Positions 1-10,498 of a stretch of DNA of 32,421 bases are shown piece by piece. The stretch is taken from NCBI GenBank assembly GCA_003254885.1, contig QANT01004504.1, positions 1 to 32,421 on the forward strand, in the 5' to 3' direction. Below the pieces are notes generated by a model, which saw nothing but the letters and a program-made list of their open reading frames with translations, did not search any database and was not told the DNA's origin. Position numbers and translations under genes: made by a program. Numbering within the stretch: position 1 is the stretch's first letter; every line of letters begins with the position of its first letter. The stretch is from Purshia tridentata. Taxonomy: Eukaryota > Streptophyta > Magnoliopsida > Rosales > Rosaceae.

Positions 1-20
1 ACCATATGTATATTACTTTC

Positions 21-23
<3 letters not shown>

Positions 24-51
<28 letters not shown>
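24..51. repeat. (TA)n microsatellite
   Basis: An uninterrupted TA dinucleotide run of about 14 units. It lies about 360 bp upstream of the FLA coding region and is probably length-polymorphic. Confidence 0.95.
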
Positions 52-54
<3 letters not shown>

Positions 55-218
55 TTGTTAAGGGAATTGATACCCCACTTGTCATGTTATGCCAGCCAGG
101 CTACCAAACTCAGGGTATTATTATGTCAGTACGTTTTGATTAATCTATAAAACAAATAAGCAATTAATGCTGACAAAATTAATGATAAAATACTTTTTAT
201 TTGGTTGAATCAAGCTGG

Positions 219-278
219 ATAATTAGTGGGTTAGTAAGTATAAATAACGAAAAATAATGAATAATTAGTGGGTTAGTA
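219..278 (+). repeat. Short direct repeat in the FLA promoter
   Basis: An 18-bp sequence (ATAATTAGTGGGTTAGTA) occurs exactly twice, at 219-236 and 261-278. The two copies flank the candidate TATA box of the FLA gene. It may be a local slippage duplication or a duplicated promoter element; no known motif was recognised in it. Confidence 0.85.
239..246 (+). promoter_or_regulatory. Candidate TATA box of the FLA gene
   Basis: TATAAATA lies 170 bp upstream of the chosen FLA start codon, in an AT-rich stretch that precedes a C-rich leader. The distance suits a plant TATA box with a leader of about 130-140 nt. This is sequence pattern only, without transcript evidence. Confidence 0.45.
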
Positions 279-415
279 TTTCGTTCCTCTTAATTTATTT
301 AGTCCGCTATTAGCTAGCCAGCTCATTCCAACATGACTCGCTCACCCCCCATACCATAACTCATTGCTTATCCTTGTCCCATAAAACCCCCAACAGCCCA
401 CCACGTACTGCAACA

Positions 416-1135
416 ATGGCTTCCAAGCTCATTCTCCTCACAGCCTTCTGCCTCCTCATCTCCCAGACCCGGGCTCAATCCGCACCCGCCCCGGGCCCAG
501 CCGCCCCACTCAACTTCACCGGCATCCTGGACAAGAATGGCCAATACACCACCTTCATCCGCCTCCTCACCCAAACCCAAGTGGCCAGCCAAATCCAAAG
601 CCAGCTCAACAGCTCCACCGAGGGCATTACTGTCTTTGCACCCACAGACAACGCTTTCAACAACCTCAAATCCGGCGCACTCAACGACCTCAACACCCAG
701 CAGCAAGTCCAACTCGTTCTCTACCACGTGCTCCCCAAATACTACACCCTCGCCAGCCTCCTAACGGTGTCGAACCCGGTTCGGACCCAGGCCACGGGTC
801 AAGACGGCGGCGTTTACGGGCTCAACTTCACCGGGTCGGGTAACCAAGTGAATGTGTCGACTGGGGTGGTCGAGACTCAGATCAACAACGCACTTAGACA
901 ACAGTTTCCTCTGGCTGTGTACCAAGTGGACAAGGTGTTGTTGCCCAATGAGCTCTTTGGTGTCAAGCCACTAGCTCCTCCCGCCGCCAAGACCCCGGCA
1001 GGAAGCCCCAACGCTACAGCGACACAAACAGAGGCTGCATCGCCGGATAGTGCCAATGACTCCAGTAAGAACACTGTGGGATTCATGGGTTTCGTTCTTG
1101 GTGTTTGCTTGCTTTTCTTGGGGGGTTTCTCGTAA
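416..1135 (+). CDS. Fasciclin-like arabinogalactan protein (FLA11/12-like)
   Basis: An intronless gene for a 239-residue cell-surface proteoglycan of the plant FLA family; members related to FLA11/12 act in secondary cell walls. Visible parts in order: a signal peptide (about residues 1-20), a short Ala/Pro arabinogalactan stretch (APAPGPAAP), and one fasciclin domain (about 35-185). The domain carries the H1-like motif [12 protein letters not shown] and the H2-like [13 protein letters not shown]-glycosylation sequons include NFT, NSS and NVS. A second Pro/Ala/Ser/Thr-rich stretch follows, then a C-terminal hydrophobic tail typical of a GPI-anchor signal. The ATG at 416 is chosen because a signal peptide begins directly there. 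An upstream in-frame ATG at 374 would put a hydrophilic leader before it. The single fasciclin domain with GPI tail places it in the FLA11/12 group; the exact orthologue is not resolved. Confidence 0.93.
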   Translation: MASKLILLTAFCLLISQTRAQSAPAPGPAAPLNFTGILDKNGQYTTFIRLLTQTQVASQIQSQLNSSTEGITVFAPTDNAFNNLKSGALNDLNTQQQVQLVLYHVLPKYYTLASLLTVSNPVRTQATGQDGGVYGLNFTGSGNQVNVSTGVVETQINNALRQQFPLAVYQVDKVLLPNELFGVKPLAPPAAKTPAGSPNATATQTEAASPDSANDSSKNTVGFMGFVLGVCLLFLGGFS

Positions 1136-1246
1136 GAAGCTCAGTTTCAAGATGGTGGAATATATTTTGTGTGTGGTTTGTCATTGTCATACTCGTACAG
1201 ATCCAGATCTACGTACCAACATTCATGCATCTTCTTAATTTGTATT

Positions 1247-1413
1247 ATTCCATATCTCTTTGTTTTTGGGAATTTTTTTGTAATTTCTTGAATGATATGA
1301 TATTGTTTGATCAAATATTTGTTATGCGAGTTTCACAAATCCATTCCATATCTCTTTGTTTTTGGGAATTTTTTTGTATGATCAAATATTTGTTATGCGA
1401 GTTTCACAAATCC
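1247..1413 (+). repeat. Tandem duplication in the FLA 3' region
   Basis: Two copies of one segment start at 1247 and 1343 (offset 96 bp). Both open with ATTCCATATCTCTTTG and close with the same TTTGTTATGCGAGTTTCACA block. The second copy lacks about 26 bp from the middle of the first. It lies about 110 bp after the FLA stop codon, so it probably lengthens the 3' UTR or lies just beyond it. Confidence 0.9.
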
Positions 1414-2227
1414 AATATTTTTTACATTATTGGGGGAGATGTGATTAGCCGTTGGTTTGGACTTTGGACAAAGATTGCAATGTTTGGTGATCATGACTTA
1501 GGTCTACATCACATGCATATATGGCCAAATAATTAATTAGAAAAATTAATGTATTACCATATATGGTAATTCGTTAGTTGTTGGCTATATAATGTATTAC
1601 TGGCCATATATATGGTCTACATTCTATAATGTATATCACTAATTTTTTAATCTCAAAATGTGTTTTTAAAGCCAAATCTGGTCTTGGTTAATTGTTACCT
1701 TTCCAAATGAACAACACTTAAATTGAATTTGGTCCAGCCCTTCACGTTTTAACTAGAACAAAACAAAAAATACAAGGCATGAAATGAATGCATGCTTCCA
1801 CGGCCTTTATAGTTAAGATTTAGGCCTGACCGGTCCACGACTCGCACTAATCTTTGATTTTTTTTATAATTAAATATTAATTTTTTTAGCATAAAAATTA
1901 AATGTTCTTATTAAAAAATTCGTTAAAAATAAAACTGATGCATGAATATTACGCAAACACAAAGAAGTAGCATAGTCATAATAATATTATGAAACTCACT
2001 CTAGAATTTTGTATTAGAATGACCATTACTAATTGCAAAGACAGAACAAACCAATCAATTGAATACAGAAAGTCTTGTCTTCGTGAAACCTGGATCATAT
2101 TTGGATTTGTACTCTGCCCCCTTTTCTTTCCTTTTATTCCACGCCAGTTCATGATCATAGGCTCAACCAACCCATCTTAGAAATTAGAATTCTTTGGGCC
2201 TTAGCGGGCTTTAACAAATTTAGACAG
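1414..2227. other. AT-rich intergenic spacer
   Basis: About 0.8 kb of AT-rich sequence between the FLA gene and the starch-targeting gene relic. Short open frames near 1976-2180 occur on both strands but show no family signature or compositional bias. No RNA gene or transposon end was recognised. Confidence 0.6.
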
Positions 2228-2994
2228 GATGGGCAGGTTGACAATATGGAAAATCATTGTAGTTGTTCACATCTTGAACCAACTCACATCTCTGATGACC
2301 ATAGTTATGAGCCTTCAGAATTTCCTGCCAATTTTTCCTTGGAGGGAAAGGTGGCAAAGTTTATGCAGAATTGGGACCTAGATACACTTGAAGGTAGATA
2401 GCCTTAAGATGCCTTATTCTGTAAGTTAACAACATATAATATTGAAAGTATTACATATGAGTCTATGACCAATTAACAGGTCTTTGTAAAATACATTGCA
2501 CATAAACACAAATCTGTAAGGACAATAGGTCTCTGCACGGCAAGAGCTAATCAACAGAATTTGCATCTAGCAAACATTTGTCTCTTTGTTTGTGTTTGCA
2601 TGTAATTTTTTTCTTGGAGTTTCAAGCTTTTAATTGTGATATAATATTAATAACTCATCTGGTTAAATGTGGATTTTACTTCTTCCTTTAGCTTGCTTTG
2701 TAAGTTTTGGAAACCAAGGCTGAAAGAGAAATCACCAAAGCACAAAAACTAATTGTCTCTAAAAAAGATGCAGAGTTACTTGTGAGAACTAGTGAAGGTA
2801 CCTCCTGGACTTATTACTGCTGTTGTGTCTATTCATTATGTGTGTAGCACCATTAGCCTTTAAATGATTCCATGTATTGACGAAGTGAAACTAATGACAG
2901 GACCTTTGGTTGTAGTTACTATATATTAATTTACACCTGCATCTAGCATCATAGACCCCATTGGATTGAGGACTTCACATTTTCTCTGTTTTCA
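2228..2994 (+). pseudogene. Fragment of a PTST/FLO6-type starch-targeting (CBM48) gene
   Basis: Three separated stretches read like parts of plant PROTEIN TARGETING TO STARCH 2/3 (FLOURY ENDOSPERM 6 family). At 2228-2393, after an AG and before a GT, a 55-codon open piece ends KFMQNWDLDTLE. At 2705-2797, again AG/GT bounded, is a helical piece with KAEREITKAQKLIVSKK, like the family's coiled coil. At about 2936-2994 is PASSIIDPIGLRTSH, like the linker inside the CBM48 domain. The order and strand match the family. The N-terminus, the core of CBM48 (WHHRIK- and YPGTYEIKF-like blocks) and the C-terminus are missing, so this is a broken remnant. The family match is from memory and unaligned; the three pieces in co-linear order make chance unlikely. 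Confidence 0.55.
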
Positions 2995-3503
2995 AAACCG
3001 TGTATAATTTGGAAAGGATTTGGAAAAAATCTTCTAAAGAGTTAAACCTAGAATAAAATATAAGAGCAACTTTTATTCTTGTCCAACTCTAGATTACCTT
3101 TTGTTTTTAAATAGGAAACCAAATAAAGAAGAGAATTAAAAATTGGCATTAAGTGTAGGGAAACTTTTACTTTAGGTGCACATCGCTCCATATAATAACT
3201 TGAATTAAAGTTGAGGGGCTACATTTTTTTTGTTCATACAAACAAGTTAAAAATTATTTCTTATATTACCATCATACAGAAAAAAAAATTATGATTATTT
3301 ATTGTCCTTGGTGCCCATGGATGATCCCTGCTAGAGCTGTTTTCAATTACAATTTAAATTGTGTGCCAATTAGATGGTTACAGCTTATTTCCATAGTTGA
3401 CTGGCATTTTCATGTTTTCTAGTACAATTCAATGAGAATATAGAGTTGATAGCACAAATAGAAATGAGATTATATAAAATAATTGCAGCATTATCTCATC
3501 CAA

Positions 3504-3585
3504 GTGGTCGTGCCGGAGTGGTTATCGGGCATGACTAGAAATCATGTGGGCTTTGCCCGCGCAGGTTCGAATCCTGCCGACCACG
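3504..3585 (+). tRNA. tRNA-Ser (anticodon AGA)
   Basis: An 82-nt class II tRNA with a 7-bp acceptor stem (GTGGTCG with CGACCAC) and G discriminator at 3585. The anticodon arm is CATGA-loop-TCATG with loop CTAGAAA, so the anticodon is AGA at 3537-3539. A long variable arm (GTGGGCTTTGCCCGC) fits serine. The T arm contains GGTTCGAATCC, which doubles as the B box. No intron is present. CCAA lies just upstream and a T-run follows at 3587-3591 as the Pol III terminator. CCA is not encoded, as expected for a nuclear gene. Confidence 0.97.
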
Positions 3586-3599
3586 CTTTTTATTTTTTA

Positions 3600-3848
3600 G
3601 GGTTTTCTACCTAAATACCATTTAAATTATAGGGAGTGTACTTCCGTACCATCTAAACTTTTTTTTTATTATTTACCACCTAAAGTTATCAATATGTGCC
3701 AATGTGGAACATTCAGTCAATTTTTTTGTTAAATCATTAACTTTTTCTCAAACTTTCTAATTTGCCCTAAAAAATAATAAACAAAAAAAATTTAAGTAGT
3801 ACGGAAGCACACTCCCTATGGACTAGGTGATATTTACGTAAAAAAGCC
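3600..3848. mobile_element. MITE with long terminal inverted repeats (Mutator-like)
   Basis: The two ends form an imperfect inverted repeat of about 60 bp. The left end begins GGGTTTTCTACC and contains TAGGGAGTGTACTTCCGTAC. The right end, read on the other strand, begins GGCTTTTTTACG and contains TAGGGAGTGTGCTTCCGTAC. It is flanked by near-identical 9-bp sequences, TATTTTTTA (3591-3599) and TATTTTTAA (3849-3857), as expected of a MULE target-site duplication. There is no coding capacity. The left target copy overlaps the T-rich terminator of the adjacent tRNA gene. Confidence 0.75.
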
Positions 3849-4946
3849 TATTTTTAATACTTCTGAGTTTGGACCCAGCAGGCAGCAGATTGCGTCTTGA
3901 ATTTTGCTATGTCATTGCTTCCTCTTGTTCCCATTTACACACAGCATATTGTAGTGAAAATTTTATAATCTGACTGAGATTGGTATGCATTAATTATCAT
4001 ATCATTATTGATCACCTTTTTGTTTTGGCGCTGTAAAAGAACTTCGTTAGCACATTAGACAAATTTGACCATCAAAGCATCAAATATTTTATACATGAAG
4101 ATAAGCTTTGCATGCCAATCAACTTCTCATTAATTGGTGCAAATAAATTGCAGAATACGACGAAGATCTCCTCCAGTTGTCCCATGAAATATATCGTGAC
4201 TAGCTAGCTAGTGAATGGTGAACCTTCTTTAACTAAGAGTTTGTTTTGCATCATTGCATGGGTCATCTTTAATCTTTATCTTTAATTTTTAATATTATAA
4301 AGTTAGGAGAAGAGTTTAGTGTTATAAACTTCACCAAATTATGGTTTTTTAAATAACCCTTGATTAGATTATAGAGTTAAATTAAACTAATCTAATAAAA
4401 TTAAGGGTACAAATATAAAACTAAGCCATTAAAAAAAATTTAAAAATAAAACAAAAACACTCCACTACCTTATTAGGTAGAGAAAGTGGGGAGTTATAAA
4501 GTTTTTAAATTTTTTTAAAATAATTAACTAAAAAATAAATAATACTAAATAATTTAAAAAATTGATAATTTAAAATTTTCATTTGCATGTGCTTTACCAC
4601 ATGCCCAAAGTCTAGTAATTTAGAAACAGAACAAAACTTGGCTATCAGGTCATCATACCAATGAGTCATCATATGACTTCTAATCACCATTAAACAAGAT
4701 ATGAGTCATCATATATATGACCCTTCCTTGTGAGGACAACTAGTTAGTGTGTACATAATGAAGACATCTAATTTGATCACCTATACGGCTATACATATGC
4801 AAAAAAGATAACAATGTTACGTACAAAAGAGAAATTTACCTTATATAACACACACACACATATATATATATATATAGAGGAATTCTCTATTGTAGGATTC
4901 TACATTTAACACTAAATGTAGGATACCTCATGGGCCACTACCATGT
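3849..4946. other. AT-rich intergenic spacer with an (AC)n(TA)n microsatellite
   Basis: Very AT-rich spacer. A compound microsatellite, about seven AC units followed by eight TA units, lies at 4848-4876. No gene, RNA or transposon end was recognised; the short open frame on the minus strand near 4505-4690 lacks coding character. Confidence 0.7.
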
Positions 4947-5203
4947 AGTTTTTCACAATCCGACGTCTATATTTTAAATCTCTATTTATAGATCATCTTT
5001 GCAAAAAATTAGTCAAATTGAAAATCATTTACCTATTTAACTTTGATCAACAAATGTATGGTTTTATCAAAAATTTTAGTTCATCTATTTGTTTGATCAA
5101 AGTTAGATAGGTAAATGATTTTCGATTTGGCTAATTTTTTGTAAGGATGATCTATTAATAGAGATATAAAAAATAGAAGATTTAGATTGTTAAAAAAAAA
5201 TGG
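4947..5203. mobile_element. Foldback MITE-like element with ~110-bp inverted arms
   Basis: The left arm (about 4947-5055) and right arm (about 5086-5203) are imperfect reverse complements over more than 100 bp, separated by a loop of about 30 bp. Shared blocks include AAATCATTTACCTAT, AACTTTGATCAA and TAGATCATC. A transcript through it would form a long hairpin. No clear target-site duplication was identified, so the superfamily is open. Part of a right arm recurs in the second NPF intron at about 7623-7700, which shows it is a dispersed family. Confidence 0.75.
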
Positions 5204-6833
5204 AAAATAATTCCTGTGTATATATATATGTGGTTTATATACAAGAGTCAAAAGTGGTTGACAGATGCTTGTGGAAGGAAGGAAGAGGTATGGAGACTGG
5301 CCCGGGAGACCCAGCTAGACCCCAAGAGGGTTTGTTTGGTTATGGGTTTTACTTGCCTTATGTGTTGTGTGCAGTACTGGTAGACCACTTTAGTTCATGT
5401 GCATGTCACTCTAATGGCCGGTGGGTTTATATGATAAAGTTCACTAATCTATTCAGTTCTGTGCAAATGCACTGCATATATATTTGATATTATAAGAATG
5501 CTTAGTTCACACGTGTGAGTAAGCTAGTGCAGATCACATATTCACATGGAGCCACAGCCACTCTAAGGATATGCCCTACTGGTCCATTAATTCCTGCAAC
5601 TGGAATTTGGAACCACCATCATACATTATTTGAGCGATATGTCTACAAATGGGTCATGAGCTTGTCAATTCTGGGTGACCCTACTAGCTTTTTAGTGACA
5701 AAATAAGTCCATAGGTTGATCATCATTGATCACAAGTTTTAGTCAATTTTAAGACATAAATTTCAACCTACCGCTTTAGTTTCTTGAAAGGGAATATAAT
5801 GCATTTTGATTTCCATATACTGCATCATGATAGTGACTAATTCAATCTGTCATATACTTGCTAGTAGTGTTAATATATACATACATACATCAACATAACA
5901 TGAGAATTAATCCACTGATACAAGCCAACAAATGAGTGAGAAGTAAGAGGCAGAAACTGTAATGCATGTGAGATATGATTTCCAATATTCATTGATCTTT
6001 CCACCCGGCATATATGACTTCCTTTATTTCTTATTTGATTTAAAAGAGAAATAACAGTGATTACACAAATCCAAACTCAAAGCTATAATGTTATGTACCA
6101 AAGGTTAATCTCTCCAATTTCCATTCATGTGGCTCATATAGCCTTTTTAAGTACTGTGGCAATGACACTATTGATTAATGCAATCCAAGCCTTTATGACC
6201 ACAAAGTACTTGGCAAAAACTGCAAGTGCTCTTCATTGGGAAATTGACAATTCACCTCTTTCTGCTACAAATCGGGGACATTGTATGAAAAATTTGAGGA
6301 CCTTTGTTTTCATGCTAAAAAGGAAAGATATCAGATCACCATTAACATCAATAAAATGCCTGCACAACCAATAAAAGGTAACAATTATATACAGTTGGAG
6401 AACGTTTTGCTTGTGACCTGTGGGGCGCAAAAAGCACTTACCAGGCATAGCTAGCTAGGTGCAGATATTGCTGTGTCTCACAATCTTCACAACCAAAACA
6501 TATCTATGATCTACCACTTTTCAGATATGAGAGGAAAAACGCTATAGGTGTCAAAAGTTCCAGATTCCAAATTTTCCTCTAAAACAAGCTACCTTCCTCA
6601 ATCACCATCACAAATTCATATATATATATATATATATATTCTTAATTTTCTAATAAATATCTACTTTATTAAAACCACAATTCAATGAGTCCCAGAACCT
6701 TCCACTCATCAAATGTGATAAGCATAATCTCTATACCTTTATCTTAACCAGCAGCAATCACTCCCAAACTTGTAGTGGGGTGGTCACTTTATTAATGTGT
6801 TTCATTGGTTAGAATCGATCTCAAATCTTTGCC
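5204..6833. other. Intergenic region upstream of the NPF gene
   Basis: About 1.6 kb of AT-rich sequence. Open frames near 5200-5487, 5515-5706 and 6057-6374 were read; none has a recognisable domain, convincing composition or partner exon. A TA microsatellite lies at 6617-6639. An ATTGG (inverted CCAAT) at 6804-6808 lies about 30 bp before the NPF TATA box. Confidence 0.6.
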
Positions 6834-6840
6834 TATAAAA
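6834..6840 (+). promoter_or_regulatory. TATA box of the NPF transporter gene
   Basis: TATAAAA lies 110 bp upstream of the proposed start codon, with an inverted CCAAT motif about 25-30 bp further up. The spacing predicts transcription from about 6870 and a leader of roughly 75 nt. Confidence 0.65.
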
Positions 6841-6943
6841 GGGCAAACTCCCAAGTCCCAAGACCAAGTTAAGTTTTGAGTTGGAACATAGAAGAGAACA
6901 GCATCCTCACTTCACTGTCATTGTCCCTGTTGAAACTTAGAAA

Positions 6944-9900
6944 ATGCAGGTTGGTACTTAGTGTCTTGATCAATAGATGTCGAAATATTTTTTTTCTTGG
7001 ACTCTTAACAACATTCAAAACACATTAATGCCTCTTAATTTTCTTCAGGAGGGGAAACTGAGTTGGACTGTTGCCGATGCTGTGGACTACAAAGGGTTTC
7101 CCGCTGATAAGTCCAGAACTGGTGGTTGGGTGGCCGCTGCGCTTATCTTAGGTATATATGTTTTCTTCTCAGACGGTTTGTGACATAAGATGCTTATGTT
7201 GCAACACTGCGAATTTAAATCCTTGATCATATTGATTCTTGCCTGAATTTGTGCTCAAATTCAGAGTCTTTATGTTCTTATTTAATTTATTATTGCTGCA
7301 TTTTTTCCACCATCATTAAAGTGCCATCATATTTGATGGACAGAGTGAGAGAGAGGAATGCTGCTGGTTGTTTGATCAGTTAGTACAACTTAGCCATATG
7401 ATCTTTATGTTTGTTCTGTTATTTCTATTATGCAATCGAGTAGAAGTTTCATGCAAAGGTGATGGGGAGAGAGGTGGATTTTTTGGGGTTTAACAAATAT
7501 TTAATTATTGAGGGAAACATTCTGGCCGAAAGCATATTCACCACAAACGTGAGTCAAAATTCTCTGATCACCTCAAAATTAGTTTCATTAGTTTCTATTT
7601 AATTGACAATAATTCTATAACCAAATGATTTCCGATTGAGTTGATTTTTTGCATAGATGATCTATAATAGGTGATCTAAAATATGAACGGTTCCGATTAT
7701 GCATCAACATTACTGAAATTATAATTTTAAGGGGTGGGGTGACCCAAATATTTTTCTATAAATATATTAGTATAATAATCCTTTTGATTATTTGTTATAT
7801 ATCCAACTAGATGGCACCAAAAGCAAAGGTACATGTACTAATTAATTTATCAAAATTTTTATAGGAATTGAAATATGTGAAAGGCTATCAACAATGGGAA
7901 TAGCAGTGAACCTGGTGACATACCTAGTTGGAACAATGCATTTGCCTAGTGCAACTTCAGCAAATATTGTAACAGATTTTGTGGGCACATCCTTTCTCCT
8001 GTGTTTGCTTGGAGGCTTCCTGGCTGATTCCTTCCTTGGCAGATACTACACAATTGCAATCTTTGCTTCAATACAAGCACTGGTAGGTCTTCAACTCTTC
8101 TGTCAGTATCTAAAAGTGTATAAGGAAATGTTCTCTTGACAAACAATCTCGATTTTATAATGTGTGGTCCAAATTCACAGCATCATAAAACATTACCTAT
8201 ATAATTCTGGATACGTTCAAACTTTGCATTCTTGTTGTTCTCCCTAATGATTAACTTTGATCTTAAATTATTCTGGTATATACAGGGCATTGTTGCATTA
8301 GCAATATCAGTAAAATTGCCACAGCTACGCCCACCACTTTGTGACAACACTGCCAGCAACAACTGCAAGCAAGCCAATGGCTTCCAAATGGGGATGCTTT
8401 ACCTGGCCTTGTATATAATTGCATTAGGGATTGGTGGGCTGAAATCAAGTGTTTCAGGATTTGGAACTGACCAATTTGACGAGAAAGATGACAGAGAGAA
8501 AGCCCAGATGGCCTATTTCTTCAACAGGTTTTTCTTCTTCATTAGCACAGGAACTTTGACGGCAGTCACAGTCCTTGTCTACATTCAAGACCAGGTGGAT
8601 CGAAGCTGGGCCTATGGAATTTGTTCCATTGCAACGTTTATTGCCATCTTAGTATTTGTTGCTGGGACTAGAAGATACAGATACAAGAAAAGCTCGGGAA
8701 GTCCCATAGTTCAAATTTTCCAGGCTATTGTGGCTGCTATTAGGAAGAGAAACATGACCCTTCCTTTGGACTTTGCCTCATTGTATGAGAATTATCCTGA
8801 GGCTTCAAGAATTGATCACACAGATCAGTTTCGGTAAGTAAATACTTTTATCAGACATGTTATGTTGCGTAACTGTGAATGTAGACTATACTTGAATCAA
8901 TGTTTTAGATCGTCAGTCTGACATATTATGTTCCAATTTCACTTGCTATCCATTTGGCACATTTTTACTTAGTGTTTTCAATGTTTGAATAGTTTCTTGG
9001 ACAAGGCTGCCATTGTGGCGCAAGGAGATTTTGATGAGAGCAATGCTGGAGGTTCGAGTACTCCGAACCCATGGAAGCTGTGCTCAGTTACAAGGGTGGA
9101 GGAGGTAAAAATGATGGTAAGACTAGTCCCAATATGGGCCACGACCATCATGTTTTGGACTAGTTACGCGCAGATGATCACCTTCTCAGTAGAACAAGCA
9201 TCCACCATGCAAAGATCACTCGGAAAATTTCAAATCCCTGCTGGCTCTCTCACAGTCTTCTTTGTGGCAGCCATAATGATCACCCTGGCTCTTTATGACC
9301 GTCTCATTATGCCTCTTTGGAAGAAGTGGAAAGGACAACCGGGTACCTGAATAGAACAATAAAATAAATACTAATGCTAATTAATCTTAGTTATTGTGTC
9401 ATGATCTGCAATCTTGATAATCTATAATCTTAGTTCTTGTGTTATGATATGCATCTTGATTATATGATTATGACCCTTAATTTCTACATACATATTATCA
9501 TTACAAGACTTGTACGTACACTGAGATTATTCTCTTGTCAAACAATCTAAAATGTTATCGCATTAAATGTCTAAATGTGTGTGGTTCACAATCTAACAAT
9601 CTAACAACATAATATGCCAGATATTGGTTAGAGAACGTTCGTAAACACACTGCAGTCCGTAACAGCATTTCACTTTGCTTATAATGGATTCAATTCATTT
9701 ATATATCTATCTTCTTCTACAACAGGTTTCACCAATCTACAGAGAATTGCAATTGGGCTTGTCCTATCAACTATTGGAATGGCAGCAGCAGCACTATCAG
9801 AGAAGAAGAGGTTGTCAGTGGCTAAAGCCGTGGGCCGCACCAGTACTGGAACTCTGCCCATTAGTGTCTTCTTACTGATCCCACAATTCTTCCTGGTGGG

Positions 9901-10261
9901 TTCTGGTGAAGCCTTCATATACACTGGCCAGCTTGATTTCTTCATAACCCAATCCCCAAAAGGAATGAAAACTATGAGCACAGGGCTTTTCCTCAGCACT
10001 CTCTCACTTGGTTTCTTTGTCAGTAGCTTCTTGGTTTCGATCGTGAAGAGGGTGACAGGAAGCAAAGATGGGCAGGGATGGCTTGCAGACAACATAAACT
10101 ATGGGAGGCTTGATTGCTTCTATGGACTTCTGACTGTTCTAAGTGTCATCAATTTTGTAGCATATCTTGTTTCTACAAGGTGGTACAAGCCAAGAAAACA
10201 TGCACCTGCTTTGCAGATGGGTCCTGTAGCTAATGGTTCATCTGCTGAGAATAGGTGTTAG
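6944..10261 (+). CDS. NPF6.2-like NRT1/PTR family transporter
   Basis: A plasma-membrane proton-coupled transporter of the NPF (NRT1/PTR) family, 586 residues, closest by recall to the NPF6.2 (NRT1.4) type. Exons: 6944-6949, 7049-7151, 7865-8082, 8286-8833, 8993-9342 and 9726-10261. All introns are GT-AG and the frame is continuous. Exon 1 codes only Met-Gln. Visible features: VADAVDYKG near the N-terminus, the proton-coupling ExxER motif at 39-43 (EICER), FLADSFLGRYYTIAIF with Thr99 at the position of CHL1 Thr101, a charged central loop, and the family block FYTGQLDFF-like IYTGQLDFFITQSPKGMKT. Where NPF6.3/CHL1 has the nitrate-contacting His356, this protein has Tyr350 (FWTSYAQM), as NPF6.2 members do. 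Twelve membrane segments are expected. Nitrate is the probable substrate, but other NPF substrates cannot be excluded. Confidence 0.93.
7623..7700 (+). mobile_element. Partial copy of the foldback element in NPF intron 2
   Basis: This intronic stretch resembles the right arm of the foldback element at 5086-5203: AAATGATTTCCGAT, then a GATTTTTTGCATAGATGATCTA block, in the same order. Only one arm is present, so it is a truncated or solo remnant. Confidence 0.55.
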
Positions 10262-10430
10262 CTGGTGACTAGCTAATTAATTAGTGAAGTTGTAGCCAAT
10301 GTTCATTAAGCAAATTGGTTTTGGTCTGGAATCTTTTATCTGTTGTTAATTACCTAAAATAATGATGTAGTGGCCTAAGATTTTTCTCTCTCACGATTTC
10401 TTATTATAGAAAAGGCTTTAAATACAGCTA

Positions 10431-10498
10431 CACGTGTGTGCACAAACATTGGCCCGATAAGCCTTATACCCATTTCATTCAAAGAGATATCATATATG
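10431..10498 (+). repeat. Upstream repeat core, copy 1 (5' of the reductase gene)
   Basis: About 65 bp containing GGCCCGATAAGCC and CCCATTTCATTCA. Close copies lie at 13048-13114 on the same strand and at 24057-24127 on the opposite strand. Copy 1 lies about 650 bp upstream of the double-bond reductase start and copy 3 abuts a reductase exon-5 relic. The segment is therefore best read as part of an ancestral reductase upstream region. It contains a CACGTG E/G-box-like core at 10431-10436. Confidence 0.7.

Noticed and set aside
5200..5487. 95-codon open frame on the plus strand
   Set aside because: It starts inside the right arm of the foldback element, has no recognisable domain and no partner exons.
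6057..6374. 105-codon open frame on the plus strand
   Set aside because: Composition is non-coding-like, with no family match, no promoter context and no splice partners; probably chance.
9679..10095. 138-codon open frame on the minus strand
   Set aside because: It is antisense to the last NPF exon, which has clear family motifs in the other direction.
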